Position numbers and translations under genes: made by a program. This document shows positions 13,115 through 19,490 of a DNA stretch of 19,490 nt, piece by piece. This DNA comes from Streptomyces sp. NRRL WC-3549 (GTDB lineage Bacteria > Actinomycetota > Actinomycetes > Streptomycetales > Streptomycetaceae). Below the pieces are notes generated by a model. That model was not told where the DNA came from. It was given only the letters and a program-made list of their open reading frames with translations, and did no database searches. The stretch's first letter is position 1. Each line of letters begins with the position of its first letter. The DNA lies in the NCBI RefSeq assembly GCF_000721935.1, contig NZ_KL585391.1, positions 174,468 through 193,957 on the forward strand. The letters are read 5' to 3'.

Positions 13115-15163
13115 TCAGCCGCCGACGGTTTCGCCCAGGCTCCGGGCGACACCGGTGTTACGCGCCTCCGCCTTGGCGGCGAGTTCCTCCACCGCCGTGT
13201 CGAACTGCTCCAGGGAGGTGGGCTCGTCGGGGCCGAGCAGGTACTGCTTCAGCTCACGCCGGGCCTCCTGAAGCGAGTCGGCTGCGGGGTCGGTGACCGC
13301 GGCCAGCAGGGCGTCGAGTTCGGCCGCCGAGTTCGACAGGATCACCGCGGCGCGCACCGCGGTGTTCTGGCGCTGGAACTCCTCCGCACCCATCCCGGCC
13401 GAGTCGGTCACCGCGTACGGCTTGCCGCTCGCGATGAAGTCCGACACCACACTGGAGATGTCCGAGACCATGGCGTCCGACTCGTTGAAGCAGTCGTACA
13501 GGCGGGGTTCGGGCCCGGTGATGACCTTGTGCTCCCACCAGCCGGTGGAACGCCAGTAGGCGTCGTTCCACTCGTCCCTGAGCTTCTGGGTCTCCGCCTC
13601 GGTCTCGGGGGCGACCATGGAGTCCCGGGACTGTTCGGCCTCGTCCCTGTCGTTCTTCTGCGAGCCGCCGGCGAGCTGGGACAGCCGCGCCTCGATACGG
13701 GCCATCTCGGCCCGCGCGTCGGCCTGTCCGGCGCGCAGGGCGTCGCGCTCCTTCGCCCACCGGGGGTCGGTGGCGCGTTCGGCCGCGGCCTGCTCGATCA
13801 TCGCGGTGACCCGGGCGTGCACGGCGCCCGCCCGAGCGCTGCGGGTGCCGGTGAAGGGGTGCGGCTTGTAGAGCAACCGGACCGGCTGTTCAGCGGTCAG
13901 CAGCCGCCGGACGATGTTCTCGCCCGCCAGCAGCAGCGAGGTGTTGCCGGGGTTGTCGTCCCAGCCCTCCCAGGTGGGGGCGTACAGCACGGTCGGGATC
14001 GGGTTCTTGGGCGCACCGGTCCACGGCTTGATGGAGGCCAGCTGGGGGCGCCCCACCTCGACGATGTCCTCGTCGCGTACCCCGACGTCCGCCAGCGCGT
14101 ACCGGTCCCGCCCGGCCTTCCCGGCGGTCCACACCTCGTCGTACACCTTGCTGTACGGGTTGACGCTGGCGAGCTTGTCGCTGTCGCCGTGCCCGATGAA
14201 GACGTGCTTCATCGTCGGGACCCGCAGCATGTGGATGTTCTTGCCCACGTTCGCCGCGTACAGGGCCACACGGACCGACGACAGGTCCATGTTCATCAGG
14301 TGCACCCCACCGGGCACGCAGAGCACCGGCACGGATGTCATGGCCAGCTGGGGGACGATGTTGCGCTCGCGCAGGAAGATCAACGGCCGGCCGTCGAGCC
14401 GGCCCATCGTCTCCAGCCACATGTTGACCTGGTACGCCGAGTCCCTGGAACCGGAGAAGTACAGGATGACCGTCGGCCGGTAGGTGCCCAGCCACTCGTC
14501 GACCGCCGCGAGGACCTTGGGCTCCGGCGGGACGAGGCGGCTGGGGCGCGCGTAGGGCAGCAGCGCGGCGAGGTAGAGGAGGGCGAGGCCGAGCATGAGG
14601 GCCAGTCCGGCGTACGCGAAGCCCTCGGTGCCCGTCTCGATGGCGACCAGCACCCCGATCAGGCCGAACAGGTCCAGGTGCAGCATCTTCTCGGCCGGCC
14701 GGTTCATCAGCAGCCGCGGCGGGGCGTCCCCGATGGACACCGCGCCCAGGTCGATGTTCCGGGTGACCACCGGCAGCTTGCGGCGGAGCCGTATGAGGGT
14801 GACCACCGCGCTCTGCGGCGCCTGGAGGCCGTAGAAGACGAGCAGGCAGGCCACGGTCACGTAGAAGAGGGTGGCCTCGCCGTAGCCCATGCGCGAGAGC
14901 AGCAGGACCAGCAGCAGCTGACGCACCAGGAAGCGGATCGACAGGCCCGCGCGCACGGCGGCCAGCCGGTTCACGAGGTAGCTGCCGCAGTGGTGCAGGT
15001 ACTGGTCCGCCGCGTACGTCACGAAGGCGGCCGCCGCGAAGAACCACAGGTTGGGGATGACGGCCGCGGCCATGACGCAGGGGAAGCCGAGACCCAGGAG
15101 GAGCGCGGCGGCCAGCTCCGAACCGCTGCCGACACGAGCCAAACGAATGGCTTTCGAAATCAC
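13115..15163 (-). CDS. Membrane-anchored TagF/TarL-like CDP-polyol phosphotransferase
   Basis: The family (PF04464) moves polyol phosphate from CDP-glycerol or CDP-ribitol onto a growing teichoic acid. The 682-residue protein starts with about 205 residues of hydrophobic segments (near 15-55, 78-115 and 163-203, probably five or six helices), unlike the peripheral TagF of Bacillus and Staphylococcus. The catalytic half shows VFIGHGDSDK (321-330), where TagF has its His-Gly nucleophile motif, then TVLYAPTWEGW (391-401), LLYKPHPF (430-437) and AMVSDISSVVSDF (564-576). A charged, probably coiled-coil insert fills about 450-540. The GTG at 15163 has GGGAG nine bases upstream. A neighbouring CDP-ribitol-type synthase suggests ribitol phosphate as substrate. 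The hairpin at 15235-15283 separates it from that gene. The family call is firm; ribitol rather than glycerol is inference. Confidence 0.88.
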   Translation of the reverse strand: MISKAIRLARVGSGSELAAALLLGLGFPCVMAAAVIPNLWFFAAAAFVTYAADQYLHHCGSYLVNRLAAVRAGLSIRFLVRQLLLVLLLSRMGYGEATLFYVTVACLLVFYGLQAPQSAVVTLIRLRRKLPVVTRNIDLGAVSIGDAPPRLLMNRPAEKMLHLDLFGLIGVLVAIETGTEGFAYAGLALMLGLALLYLAALLPYARPSRLVPPEPKVLAAVDEWLGTYRPTVILYFSGSRDSAYQVNMWLETMGRLDGRPLIFLRERNIVPQLAMTSVPVLCVPGGVHLMNMDLSSVRVALYAANVGKNIHMLRVPTMKHVFIGHGDSDKLASVNPYSKVYDEVWTAGKAGRDRYALADVGVRDEDIVEVGRPQLASIKPWTGAPKNPIPTVLYAPTWEGWDDNPGNTSLLLAGENIVRRLLTAEQPVRLLYKPHPFTGTRSARAGAVHARVTAMIEQAAAERATDPRWAKERDALRAGQADARAEMARIEARLSQLAGGSQKNDRDEAEQSRDSMVAPETEAETQKLRDEWNDAYWRSTGWWEHKVITGPEPRLYDCFNESDAMVSDISSVVSDFIASGKPYAVTDSAGMGAEEFQRQNTAVRAAVILSNSAAELDALLAAVTDPAADSLQEARRELKQYLLGPDEPTSLEQFDTAVEELAAKAEARNTGVARSLGETVGG

Positions 15164-15234
15164 GAAGTACCGCTCCCGAGGATGCCGACTGATTACCTTG
15201 CGGGGAAAATGTGAAGGGCGACTTCACTTCACGC

Positions 15235-15283
15235 ATTCGGACCCCGGCGTTTCACCGTTGCGGGGAACCGTCGGGGTCCGAAT
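15235..15283 (-). terminator. Strong hairpin after the fused cytidylyltransferase/dehydrogenase gene
   Basis: ATTCGGACCCCG (15235-15246) pairs perfectly with CGGGGTCCGAAT (15272-15283), extended inward by three more pairs including one wobble. It follows the TAA stop at 15297 by 13 bases. There is no T-run on the minus strand, which is common in streptomycetes. It could end or weaken transcription into the TagF-like gene. Confidence 0.6.
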
Positions 15284-15296
15284 AGTCGATCATTAA

Positions 15297-16799
15297 TTAT
15301 GACACATCGATCTGACGGTCCAGCACCGAGGCCAGGGCCTGCTCGAAGCCCGAGGCCTCGCTCGCCCCACGGGTCGGGTCCTGCTGGCGCACGTCGATCA
15401 CGTGGCCGGTCATCTCGGACAGCAGCACGTCGAGGGACGTGCGGGCGACGGCCTCGGAGGAGAGCAGCGAGCCCTCCGGCTCCGCACCGAACGCCTTGGT
15501 CCGCATCGGCGTCGCGGTCCGCTCGGGGTTGACGCAGTTCACCCGGACGCCGTCCGCGGCCCATTCGTCCGACAGCGCCTGGGTGAGGTTCACCATGGCG
15601 GCCTTGGTGGAGGAGTAGAGGCTGTACTCGGCGCGGCCCCGGGTGTAGCTGCTGGAGGTGTAGAGCAGCAGCTGGCCCTTGGTCTCGGCGAGGTACTTGT
15701 ACGAGGCGCGGGCGATCTGGACGGGCGCCAGGTAGTTGACGTTCAGCGCCTCCTGGATCGTGGCGGTGTCGGTCTCGGCCAGCTTGCCGATGCGCAGCAC
15801 GCCCGCGGTGTTGACCACGTAGTCGATGCGCCCCGTCTCCGCGTACGCCTTGGAGAGCGCGTCGTCCACGTGCTCCGGGTTCTCGACGTGCGTGCCCGTG
15901 GTGGAGCGGCCCAGTGCGTACACCTTGGCGCCGAACGACTCGGCGAGCGACGCGATGTCGGCGCCGATGCCGTACGACCCGCCGAAGACCACCACCGTCT
16001 TTCCGGTGAGCAGTTCCTGGTAGCCCGCCTCGCCCGCCGGCTGCGGAACGGCCGTCGAGGCCAGCTGGAACAGCTTGTCCGCGATGAAGACGTCCACCGG
16101 CTGGGTGACCTTCATGTTGTACTCGTCGCCCGCCACGACGTAGATCGGCACGTCGGGCAGGTACTTCAGGACCACCGAACAGTCGTCGGTAGCCTGGAAG
16201 TTGGGGTCACCCGAGGCGATCTCGTACGCCCGCCGGATGGTGGAGAGCTTGAACGCCTGGGGGGTCTGACCGCGGCGCAGCCGGGAGCGGTCGGGGACGT
16301 CCGTGATGAACGCGCCGTCCTCCCCGTGGGTGCGGGTCACGATGATGGTGTCGGCGGACGGGATGGCGACGTCGACGGCCTGGTAGCGGTCGAGGGCGTC
16401 GACACAGTCCTTGATGACCCGCTGGGACAGCAGCGGACGCACGGCGTCGTGGAACAGGACGTTGCGGTCCTCCCCGTCGGCCAGGCCCTCGCCGAGGGCC
16501 GCGATGGCGCGCTCGGTCGTCTCGTTGCGGGTCGAGCCGCCCTCGATCACCTTGACGACCTTGGTCAGGCCGGCCTTGGCGACGATCTTCTCGACGTCGG
16601 AGACATAACCCGGGGCCATCAGGACGATGACGTCGTCGATCGATTCCGCCTGCTGGAAGATGCTCAGGGTGTGCTCGATGACCGCTTTGCCCGCGATCTT
16701 CAGCAGCTGCTTCGGTATCGACAGACCCACGCGCTGACCGGTACCGCCGGCGAGTACGACTGCCGTGGTTCGGACTTGGGCTATGTACTGCTCAGACAC
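15297..16799 (-). CDS. Bifunctional cytidylyltransferase/short-chain dehydrogenase, probable CDP-ribitol synthase
   Basis: The likely reactions are reduction of ribulose 5-phosphate to ribitol 5-phosphate and its CTP-dependent conversion to CDP-ribitol, in the cytoplasm. Of 500 residues, 1-235 are an IspD/TarI-type cytidylyltransferase with VVLAGGTGQR (14-23), PKQLLKIAGK (29-38) and LFHDAVRPLL (115-124). Residues 265-500 are a short-chain dehydrogenase with VVVFGGSYGIGADIA (279-293), VVNTAGVL (328-335), YTSSSYTRG (380-388) and the Tyr395-x3-Lys399 pair in YSSTK. The same order of domains is seen in Haemophilus Bcs1, whereas Staphylococcus uses separate TarI and TarJ. The GTG at 16799 has AGGT six bases upstream; ATGs at 16832 and 16859 are in frame and cannot be excluded. 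It heads the glycopolymer block next to obgE. IspD itself is unlikely because of the fused reductase. Confidence 0.88.
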   Translation of the reverse strand: MSEQYIAQVRTTAVVLAGGTGQRVGLSIPKQLLKIAGKAVIEHTLSIFQQAESIDDVIVLMAPGYVSDVEKIVAKAGLTKVVKVIEGGSTRNETTERAIAALGEGLADGEDRNVLFHDAVRPLLSQRVIKDCVDALDRYQAVDVAIPSADTIIVTRTHGEDGAFITDVPDRSRLRRGQTPQAFKLSTIRRAYEIASGDPNFQATDDCSVVLKYLPDVPIYVVAGDEYNMKVTQPVDVFIADKLFQLASTAVPQPAGEAGYQELLTGKTVVVFGGSYGIGADIASLAESFGAKVYALGRSTTGTHVENPEHVDDALSKAYAETGRIDYVVNTAGVLRIGKLAETDTATIQEALNVNYLAPVQIARASYKYLAETKGQLLLYTSSSYTRGRAEYSLYSSTKAAMVNLTQALSDEWAADGVRVNCVNPERTATPMRTKAFGAEPEGSLLSSEAVARTSLDVLLSEMTGHVIDVRQQDPTRGASEASGFEQALASVLDRQIDVS

Positions 16800-16808
16800 A
16801 GGACGACC

Positions 16809-16869
16809 TACCTTGCGAGGGCTGGGGAACATCCCGATGGTTACACTCTCCGTTACCATCTCGCAAGGT
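16809..16869. promoter_or_regulatory. Nested inverted repeats upstream of the CDP-ribitol synthase gene
   Basis: CCTTGCGAG (16811-16819) and CTCGCAAGG (16860-16868) are a perfect nine-base inverted repeat. Inside it, GATGGTTAC (16836-16844) and GTTACCATC (16852-16860) form a second one with one mismatch. On the minus strand TTGCGA, 17 bases, then TAACCA could be a weak promoter. TACCTTGCG (16809-16817) recurs at 15194-15202 upstream of the TagF-like gene. A regulator site is plausible. Confidence 0.45.
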
Positions 16870-17003
16870 GGACGTCGAGTCCTGCTCACCCGGCGAAGAC
16901 CCGCCGTTCCCCGGTCACACAGGGGAAACACCCGCACCTCCGGCGCACGGCCGGGTGACCGACACCACACGCCTGAGCGGAATGAAGCACCTATGAGCGG
17001 GCA

Positions 17004-17034
17004 GGGCCGCCCGGGGATTTCACCCGGGCGGCCC
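17004..17034 (-). terminator. GC-rich hairpin terminator after obgE
   Basis: GGGCCGCCCGGG (17004-17015) and CCCGGGCGGCCC (17023-17034) make a perfect 12-bp stem with a seven-base loop, 20 bases past the obgE stop codon. It lacks a T-run. It separates the housekeeping genes from the glycopolymer block. Confidence 0.7.
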
Positions 17035-17054
17035 ATCGACCCGATCCGGCGTGC

Positions 17055-18497
17055 TCAGTCGCGGAAGGGCTCGAACCCCTCGTACTCGGACTGCGCGTCG
17101 TCCCGCTCCGACTCGCGCTCGCGGCGCCGCTGCGCGGCGGGGCGCGGCTCCTCCAGGCGGTGGTCCTCGCCACGTCGGCCCAGCATCTCGGCGCCGGCCG
17201 TCACGGTCGGCTCCCAGTCGAAGACGACCGCGTTGTCCTCGGGCCCGATGGCCACGCCGTCGCCGGCCCGGGCACCCGCCTTGCGCAGCTCGTCCTCGAC
17301 ACCGAGGCGGTTGAGCCGGTCGGCGAGGTAGCCCACGGCCTCGTCGTTGTTGAAGTCGGTCTGCCGGATCCAGCGCTCGGGCTTCTCGCCGCGCACGCGG
17401 TAGAGGCCGTCCTCCTCCACGGTCACGGTGAACCCGGCGTCGTCGACGGCCTTCGGCCGGATGACGACCCGGGTCGACTCCTCCACCGGCTTCGCGGCGC
17501 GCGCCTCGGCGATGATCCCGGCGAGCGCGTACGAGAGCTCGTTGAGCCCCTTGTGCGCGATGGCCGACACCTCGAAGACGCGGTAGCCGCGCGCCTCCAG
17601 GTCCGGGCGGATCATGTCGGCGAGGTCCTGGCCGTCGGGGATGTCGACCTTGTTCAGGGCGACGACGCGCGGCCGGTTCTCCAGCCCGCCGTACTGCCGC
17701 AGCTCCTCCTCGATCATGTCGAGGTCGGAGACGGGGTCGCGGTCCGACTCCAGCGTCGCGGTGTCCAGGACGTGCACGAGGACGGAGCAGCGCTCCACGT
17801 GCCGCAGGAACTCCAGGCCGAGGCCCTTGCCCTGGCTGGCGCCCGGGATGAGCCCGGGGACGTCCGCGATGGTGTAGACGGTCGACCCGGCGGTCACCAC
17901 GCCCAGGTTGGGCACGAGCGTCGTGAAGGGGTAGTCGGCGATCTTCGGCTTGGCCGCGGAGAGCACCGAGATCAGCGAGGACTTCCCGGCGCTGGGGTAG
18001 CCGACGAGGGCGACGTCAGCGACGGTCTTGAGTTCCAGGACGATGTCGCGGCTCTCACCCGGCTCCCCGAGCAGCGCGAAGCCGGGCGCCTTGCGGCGGG
18101 CGGAGGCCAGCGCGGCGTTGCCGAGGCCGCCGCGGCCGCCCTGGCCCGCGACGAAGGAGGTGCCCTGGCCGACCAGGTCCGCGAGGACGTTTCCGGCCTT
18201 GTCGAGGACGACGGTGCCGTCCGGGACGGGCAGGACGAGGTCCTGGCCGTCCTTGCCGGAGCGGTTGCCGCCCGCGCCGGGCTGGCCGTTGGTGGCCTTG
18301 CGGTGGGGGCTGTGGTGGTAGTCGAGCAGCGTGGTCACGGCCTGCTCGACGACGAGGATCACATCGCCGCCACGCCCGCCGTTGCCCCCGTCGGGCCCGC
18401 CCAGCGGCTTGAACTTCTCACGGTGGACGGAGGCGCAGCCGTGGCCCCCGTTACCCGCGGCGGCATGCAGCTCGACGCGGTCCACGAAGGTGGTCAT
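17055..18497 (-). CDS. obgE: Obg family GTPase
   Basis: Obg (ObgE, CgtA) is an essential GTPase linked to large ribosomal subunit assembly, stress response and, in Streptomyces, development. The 480-residue protein has the glycine-rich Obg fold (1-about 158: [44 protein letters not shown]). A GTPase domain follows with G1 GYPSAGKSS (166-174), G3 DVPG (212-215) and G4 NKVD (282-285), then an actinobacterial OCT domain (about 345-427) ending [18 protein letters not shown]. The last 50 residues are charged and low-complexity. The ATG at 18497 has a perfect GGAGG eight bases upstream. The gene follows rplU-rpmA, the standard order. A large palindrome (18554-18606) lies in the 140-bp gap before it, and an A/T-rich patch (GTATTTATC, minus strand, near 18521-18529) could hold its own promoter. 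Confidence 0.97.
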   Translation of the reverse strand: MTTFVDRVELHAAAGNGGHGCASVHREKFKPLGGPDGGNGGRGGDVILVVEQAVTTLLDYHHSPHRKATNGQPGAGGNRSGKDGQDLVLPVPDGTVVLDKAGNVLADLVGQGTSFVAGQGGRGGLGNAALASARRKAPGFALLGEPGESRDIVLELKTVADVALVGYPSAGKSSLISVLSAAKPKIADYPFTTLVPNLGVVTAGSTVYTIADVPGLIPGASQGKGLGLEFLRHVERCSVLVHVLDTATLESDRDPVSDLDMIEEELRQYGGLENRPRVVALNKVDIPDGQDLADMIRPDLEARGYRVFEVSAIAHKGLNELSYALAGIIAEARAAKPVEESTRVVIRPKAVDDAGFTVTVEEDGLYRVRGEKPERWIRQTDFNNDEAVGYLADRLNRLGVEDELRKAGARAGDGVAIGPEDNAVVFDWEPTVTAGAEMLGRRGEDHRLEEPRPAAQRRRERESERDDAQSEYEGFEPFRD

Positions 18498-18553
18498 GGT
18501 TGGTGCCTCCAGGTACTGCGGATAAATACGGGAATGTCTCTTGACGTAACGCG

Positions 18554-18606
18554 CCGAGGGCGGACCCGCTTCCCCGATTACCGGGAAAGCTGGGATCCGC
18601 CCTCGG
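18554..18606 (-). terminator. Large nested palindrome between rpmA and obgE
   Basis: The outer arms CCGAGGGCGGA (18554-18564) and TCCGCCCTCGG (18596-18606) pair perfectly. The inner arms GCTTCCCCG and CGGGAAAGC pair with one mismatch around ATTAC. The whole 53-bp structure starts about 30 bases past the rpmA stop. There is no T-run after it on the minus strand. It is probably a terminator or partial attenuator that lowers obgE relative to the ribosomal protein genes. Confidence 0.65.
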
Positions 18607-18637
18607 AAGGTGCTGTGTCGTTCGGCCGGTGCCTGGA

Positions 18638-18895
18638 TCAGGCAGCGACGGGAACGATGTTCACGACCTTGCGGCCACGGTGCGTACCGAACTCCACCGC
18701 ACCGGCGGTCAGCGCGAACAGCGTGTCGTCGCCGCCACGGCCGACGCCCGTGCCCGGGTGGAAGTGGGTGCCGCGCTGGCGGACCAGGATCTCACCGGCG
18801 TTGACGGCCTGGCCGCCGAAGCGCTTGACGCCGAGCCGCTGAGCGTTGGAATCGCGCCCGTTCCGAGTGGACGATGCGCCCTTCTTGTGTGCCAT
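18638..18895 (-). CDS. rpmA: 50S ribosomal protein L27
   Basis: L27 is a small large-subunit protein whose N-terminal tail reaches the peptidyl-transferase centre. The 85-residue sequence starts [16 protein letters not shown] and continues [39 protein letters not shown] and ends [13 protein letters not shown], all canonical. The start follows the rplU stop by 14 bases, so the two are one transcript. It lacks the cleaved N-terminal extension seen in Firmicutes L27. Confidence 0.98.
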   Translation of the reverse strand: MAHKKGASSTRNGRDSNAQRLGVKRFGGQAVNAGEILVRQRGTHFHPGTGVGRGGDDTLFALTAGAVEFGTHRGRKVVNIVPVAA

Positions 18896-18909
18896 GTGTT
18901 CTCAGTCCC

Positions 18910-19230
18910 TTACTTCGCAGCCGCGGGGATGCCGGTGACCTTGATCGCCGTGTACTGCTGGCGGTGACCCTGGCGGCGGCGGTAACCGGTCTTGTTCTTG
19001 TAGCGAAGGATGTCGATCTTCGCGCCCTTGTGGTGGTCCACGACCTCGGCCGTGACCTTGATGCCGTCCAGGACCCACGGGTCGCTGGTCACGGCGTCGC
19101 CGTCGACAACGAGCAGGGTCGAGAGCTCGACCGTGTCGCCAACCTTGGCGGTGGAAATCTTGTCAACCTCAACGATGTCGCCGACAGCAACCTTGTGCTG
19201 GCGACCACCGCTGCGCACGATGGCGTACAC
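18910..19230 (-). CDS. rplU: 50S ribosomal protein L21
   Basis: L21 is a large-subunit protein that binds 23S rRNA. The 106-residue protein begins [18 protein letters not shown] from a GTG at 19230 and contains [24 protein letters not shown] and the basic C-terminal segment [20 protein letters not shown], which is the family hallmark. GAGAGAG lies about seven bases upstream of the GTG. Longer in-frame starts would add low-complexity residues not found in L21. It is the first gene of rplU-rpmA, with a promoter-like sequence about 160 bases upstream. Confidence 0.97.
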   Translation of the reverse strand: MYAIVRSGGRQHKVAVGDIVEVDKISTAKVGDTVELSTLLVVDGDAVTSDPWVLDGIKVTAEVVDHHKGAKIDILRYKNKTGYRRRQGHRQQYTAIKVTGIPAAAK

Positions 19231-19387
19231 GCGGATCTCTCTCTCACTCGGAACGGATCCCCTGATGCCAGCCGCCCGCGCGGGCCGGGGCCCACGACAG
19301 TCCGGAAGGATGAGCGGCCTCCCCCGGGGACGGATCACCGGGAGGGATGTGCTCAGGGGTAGGCGCACACAGACACGCCGAGGGGAA
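19231..19387 (-). other. rplU mRNA leader with hairpins
   Basis: If transcription starts near 19381, rplU has a leader of about 150 bases. It contains a stem from CCTCCCCCGG (19319-19328) and CCGGGAGG (19338-19345) and a 12-bp palindrome GCCCGCGCGGGC (19274-19285). Ribosomal protein leaders are often autoregulatory, but I do not recognise a known L21 leader class here. Confidence 0.35.
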
Positions 19388-19417
19388 AGGTTACGGGGGC
19401 GGGGTGCGGGGGGTCAA
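19388..19417 (-). promoter_or_regulatory. Vegetative promoter for rplU-rpmA
   Basis: On the minus strand TTGACC (19417-19412) is followed after 18 bases by TAACCT (19393-19388). The -35 matches five of six bases of TTGACA and the -10 fits TANNNT. Transcription start is expected near 19381. This is the best promoter match in the window. The remaining bases to 19490 hold nothing I can identify; they may be the end of an upstream gene (rne is often there). Confidence 0.6.
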
Positions 19418-19490
19418 ACCGGGGTACCGCTCCCCCGCGTCGAAGGCGGGCAGCCGGGGCTCCGGACGAGGCGGGAAGCCGGCCTGAGGC

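Noticed and set aside
12419..15214. Plus-strand frame of more than 900 codons opposite the TagF-like gene
   Set aside because: It is a mirror of strong GC-codon bias on the other strand; composition is rich in Gly, Val, Arg and His without motifs, and the minus-strand protein has clear family signatures.
16890..16915. SigE-type promoter (GGAAC) upstream of the CDP-ribitol synthase gene
   Set aside because: GGAAC is present on the minus strand, but no CGTC-like -10 lies at the required 16-17 base spacing.
19394..19490. Possible 3' end of an upstream gene (for example rne)
   Set aside because: One minus-strand frame stays open to a TAA near 19391, but it is Pro-rich, overlaps the rplU promoter and shows no recognisable RNase E sequence.
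1..19490. CRISPR arrays, insertion sequences, tRNA or rRNA genes
   Set aside because: No regularly spaced repeats, transposase motifs or terminal repeats, and no tRNA or rRNA signatures were seen. The only transposon sequence is the library adapter.

Overview
The window is GC-rich DNA from a Streptomyces-like actinomycete. Coding regions have strong G/C bias, GTG starts are frequent, and the ProB, Obg, L21 and L27 proteins look streptomycete. The first 17 bases are not genomic: they are the Tn5 mosaic end used in Nextera libraries. The left edge is therefore a contig end, and it cuts proA after codon 82.

Layout from left to right; all genes are on the minus strand except one. Proline block: truncated proA, a small unrecognised gene and proB (18-2395). 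Then comes a 13-14 kb cell-wall glycopolymer block (2594-16799): a polysaccharide pyruvyltransferase (the only plus-strand gene), a GT-A glycosyltransferase, rfbC, a larger TarS/TarP-like glycosyltransferase, a MycE-like sugar O-methyltransferase, rfbD-rfbB-rfbA, a decayed glycosyltransferase relic, a membrane-anchored TagF/TarL-like polymerase, and a fused cytidylyltransferase/short-chain dehydrogenase that resembles bifunctional CDP-ribitol synthase. Housekeeping block on the right: obgE, rpmA and rplU (17055-19230), with a good promoter upstream of rplU.

How the genes fit together (inference): the fused enzyme makes CDP-ribitol from ribulose 5-phosphate and CTP, and the TagF-like protein polymerises it at the membrane. 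RfbA, B, C and D make dTDP-L-rhamnose, and the two glycosyltransferases decorate or link the chain. The methyltransferase probably methylates a deoxysugar hydroxyl, and the pyruvyltransferase adds a pyruvate ketal. The predicted product is a poly(ribitol phosphate) teichoic acid carrying O-methylated deoxysugar and pyruvate. Linkage-unit synthesis (TagO/TagA type), the ABC exporter (TagGH) and the LCP ligase are not in the window.

The most unusual signals are: the glycosyltransferase relic at 12822-12982, which keeps the two ends of a gene like the one at 4038-5258 but has lost the middle; basic amphipathic tails on four separate soluble enzymes of the block; short sequence motifs shared by upstream regions of the block; several strong hairpins between genes; and the adapter remnant at the left end.
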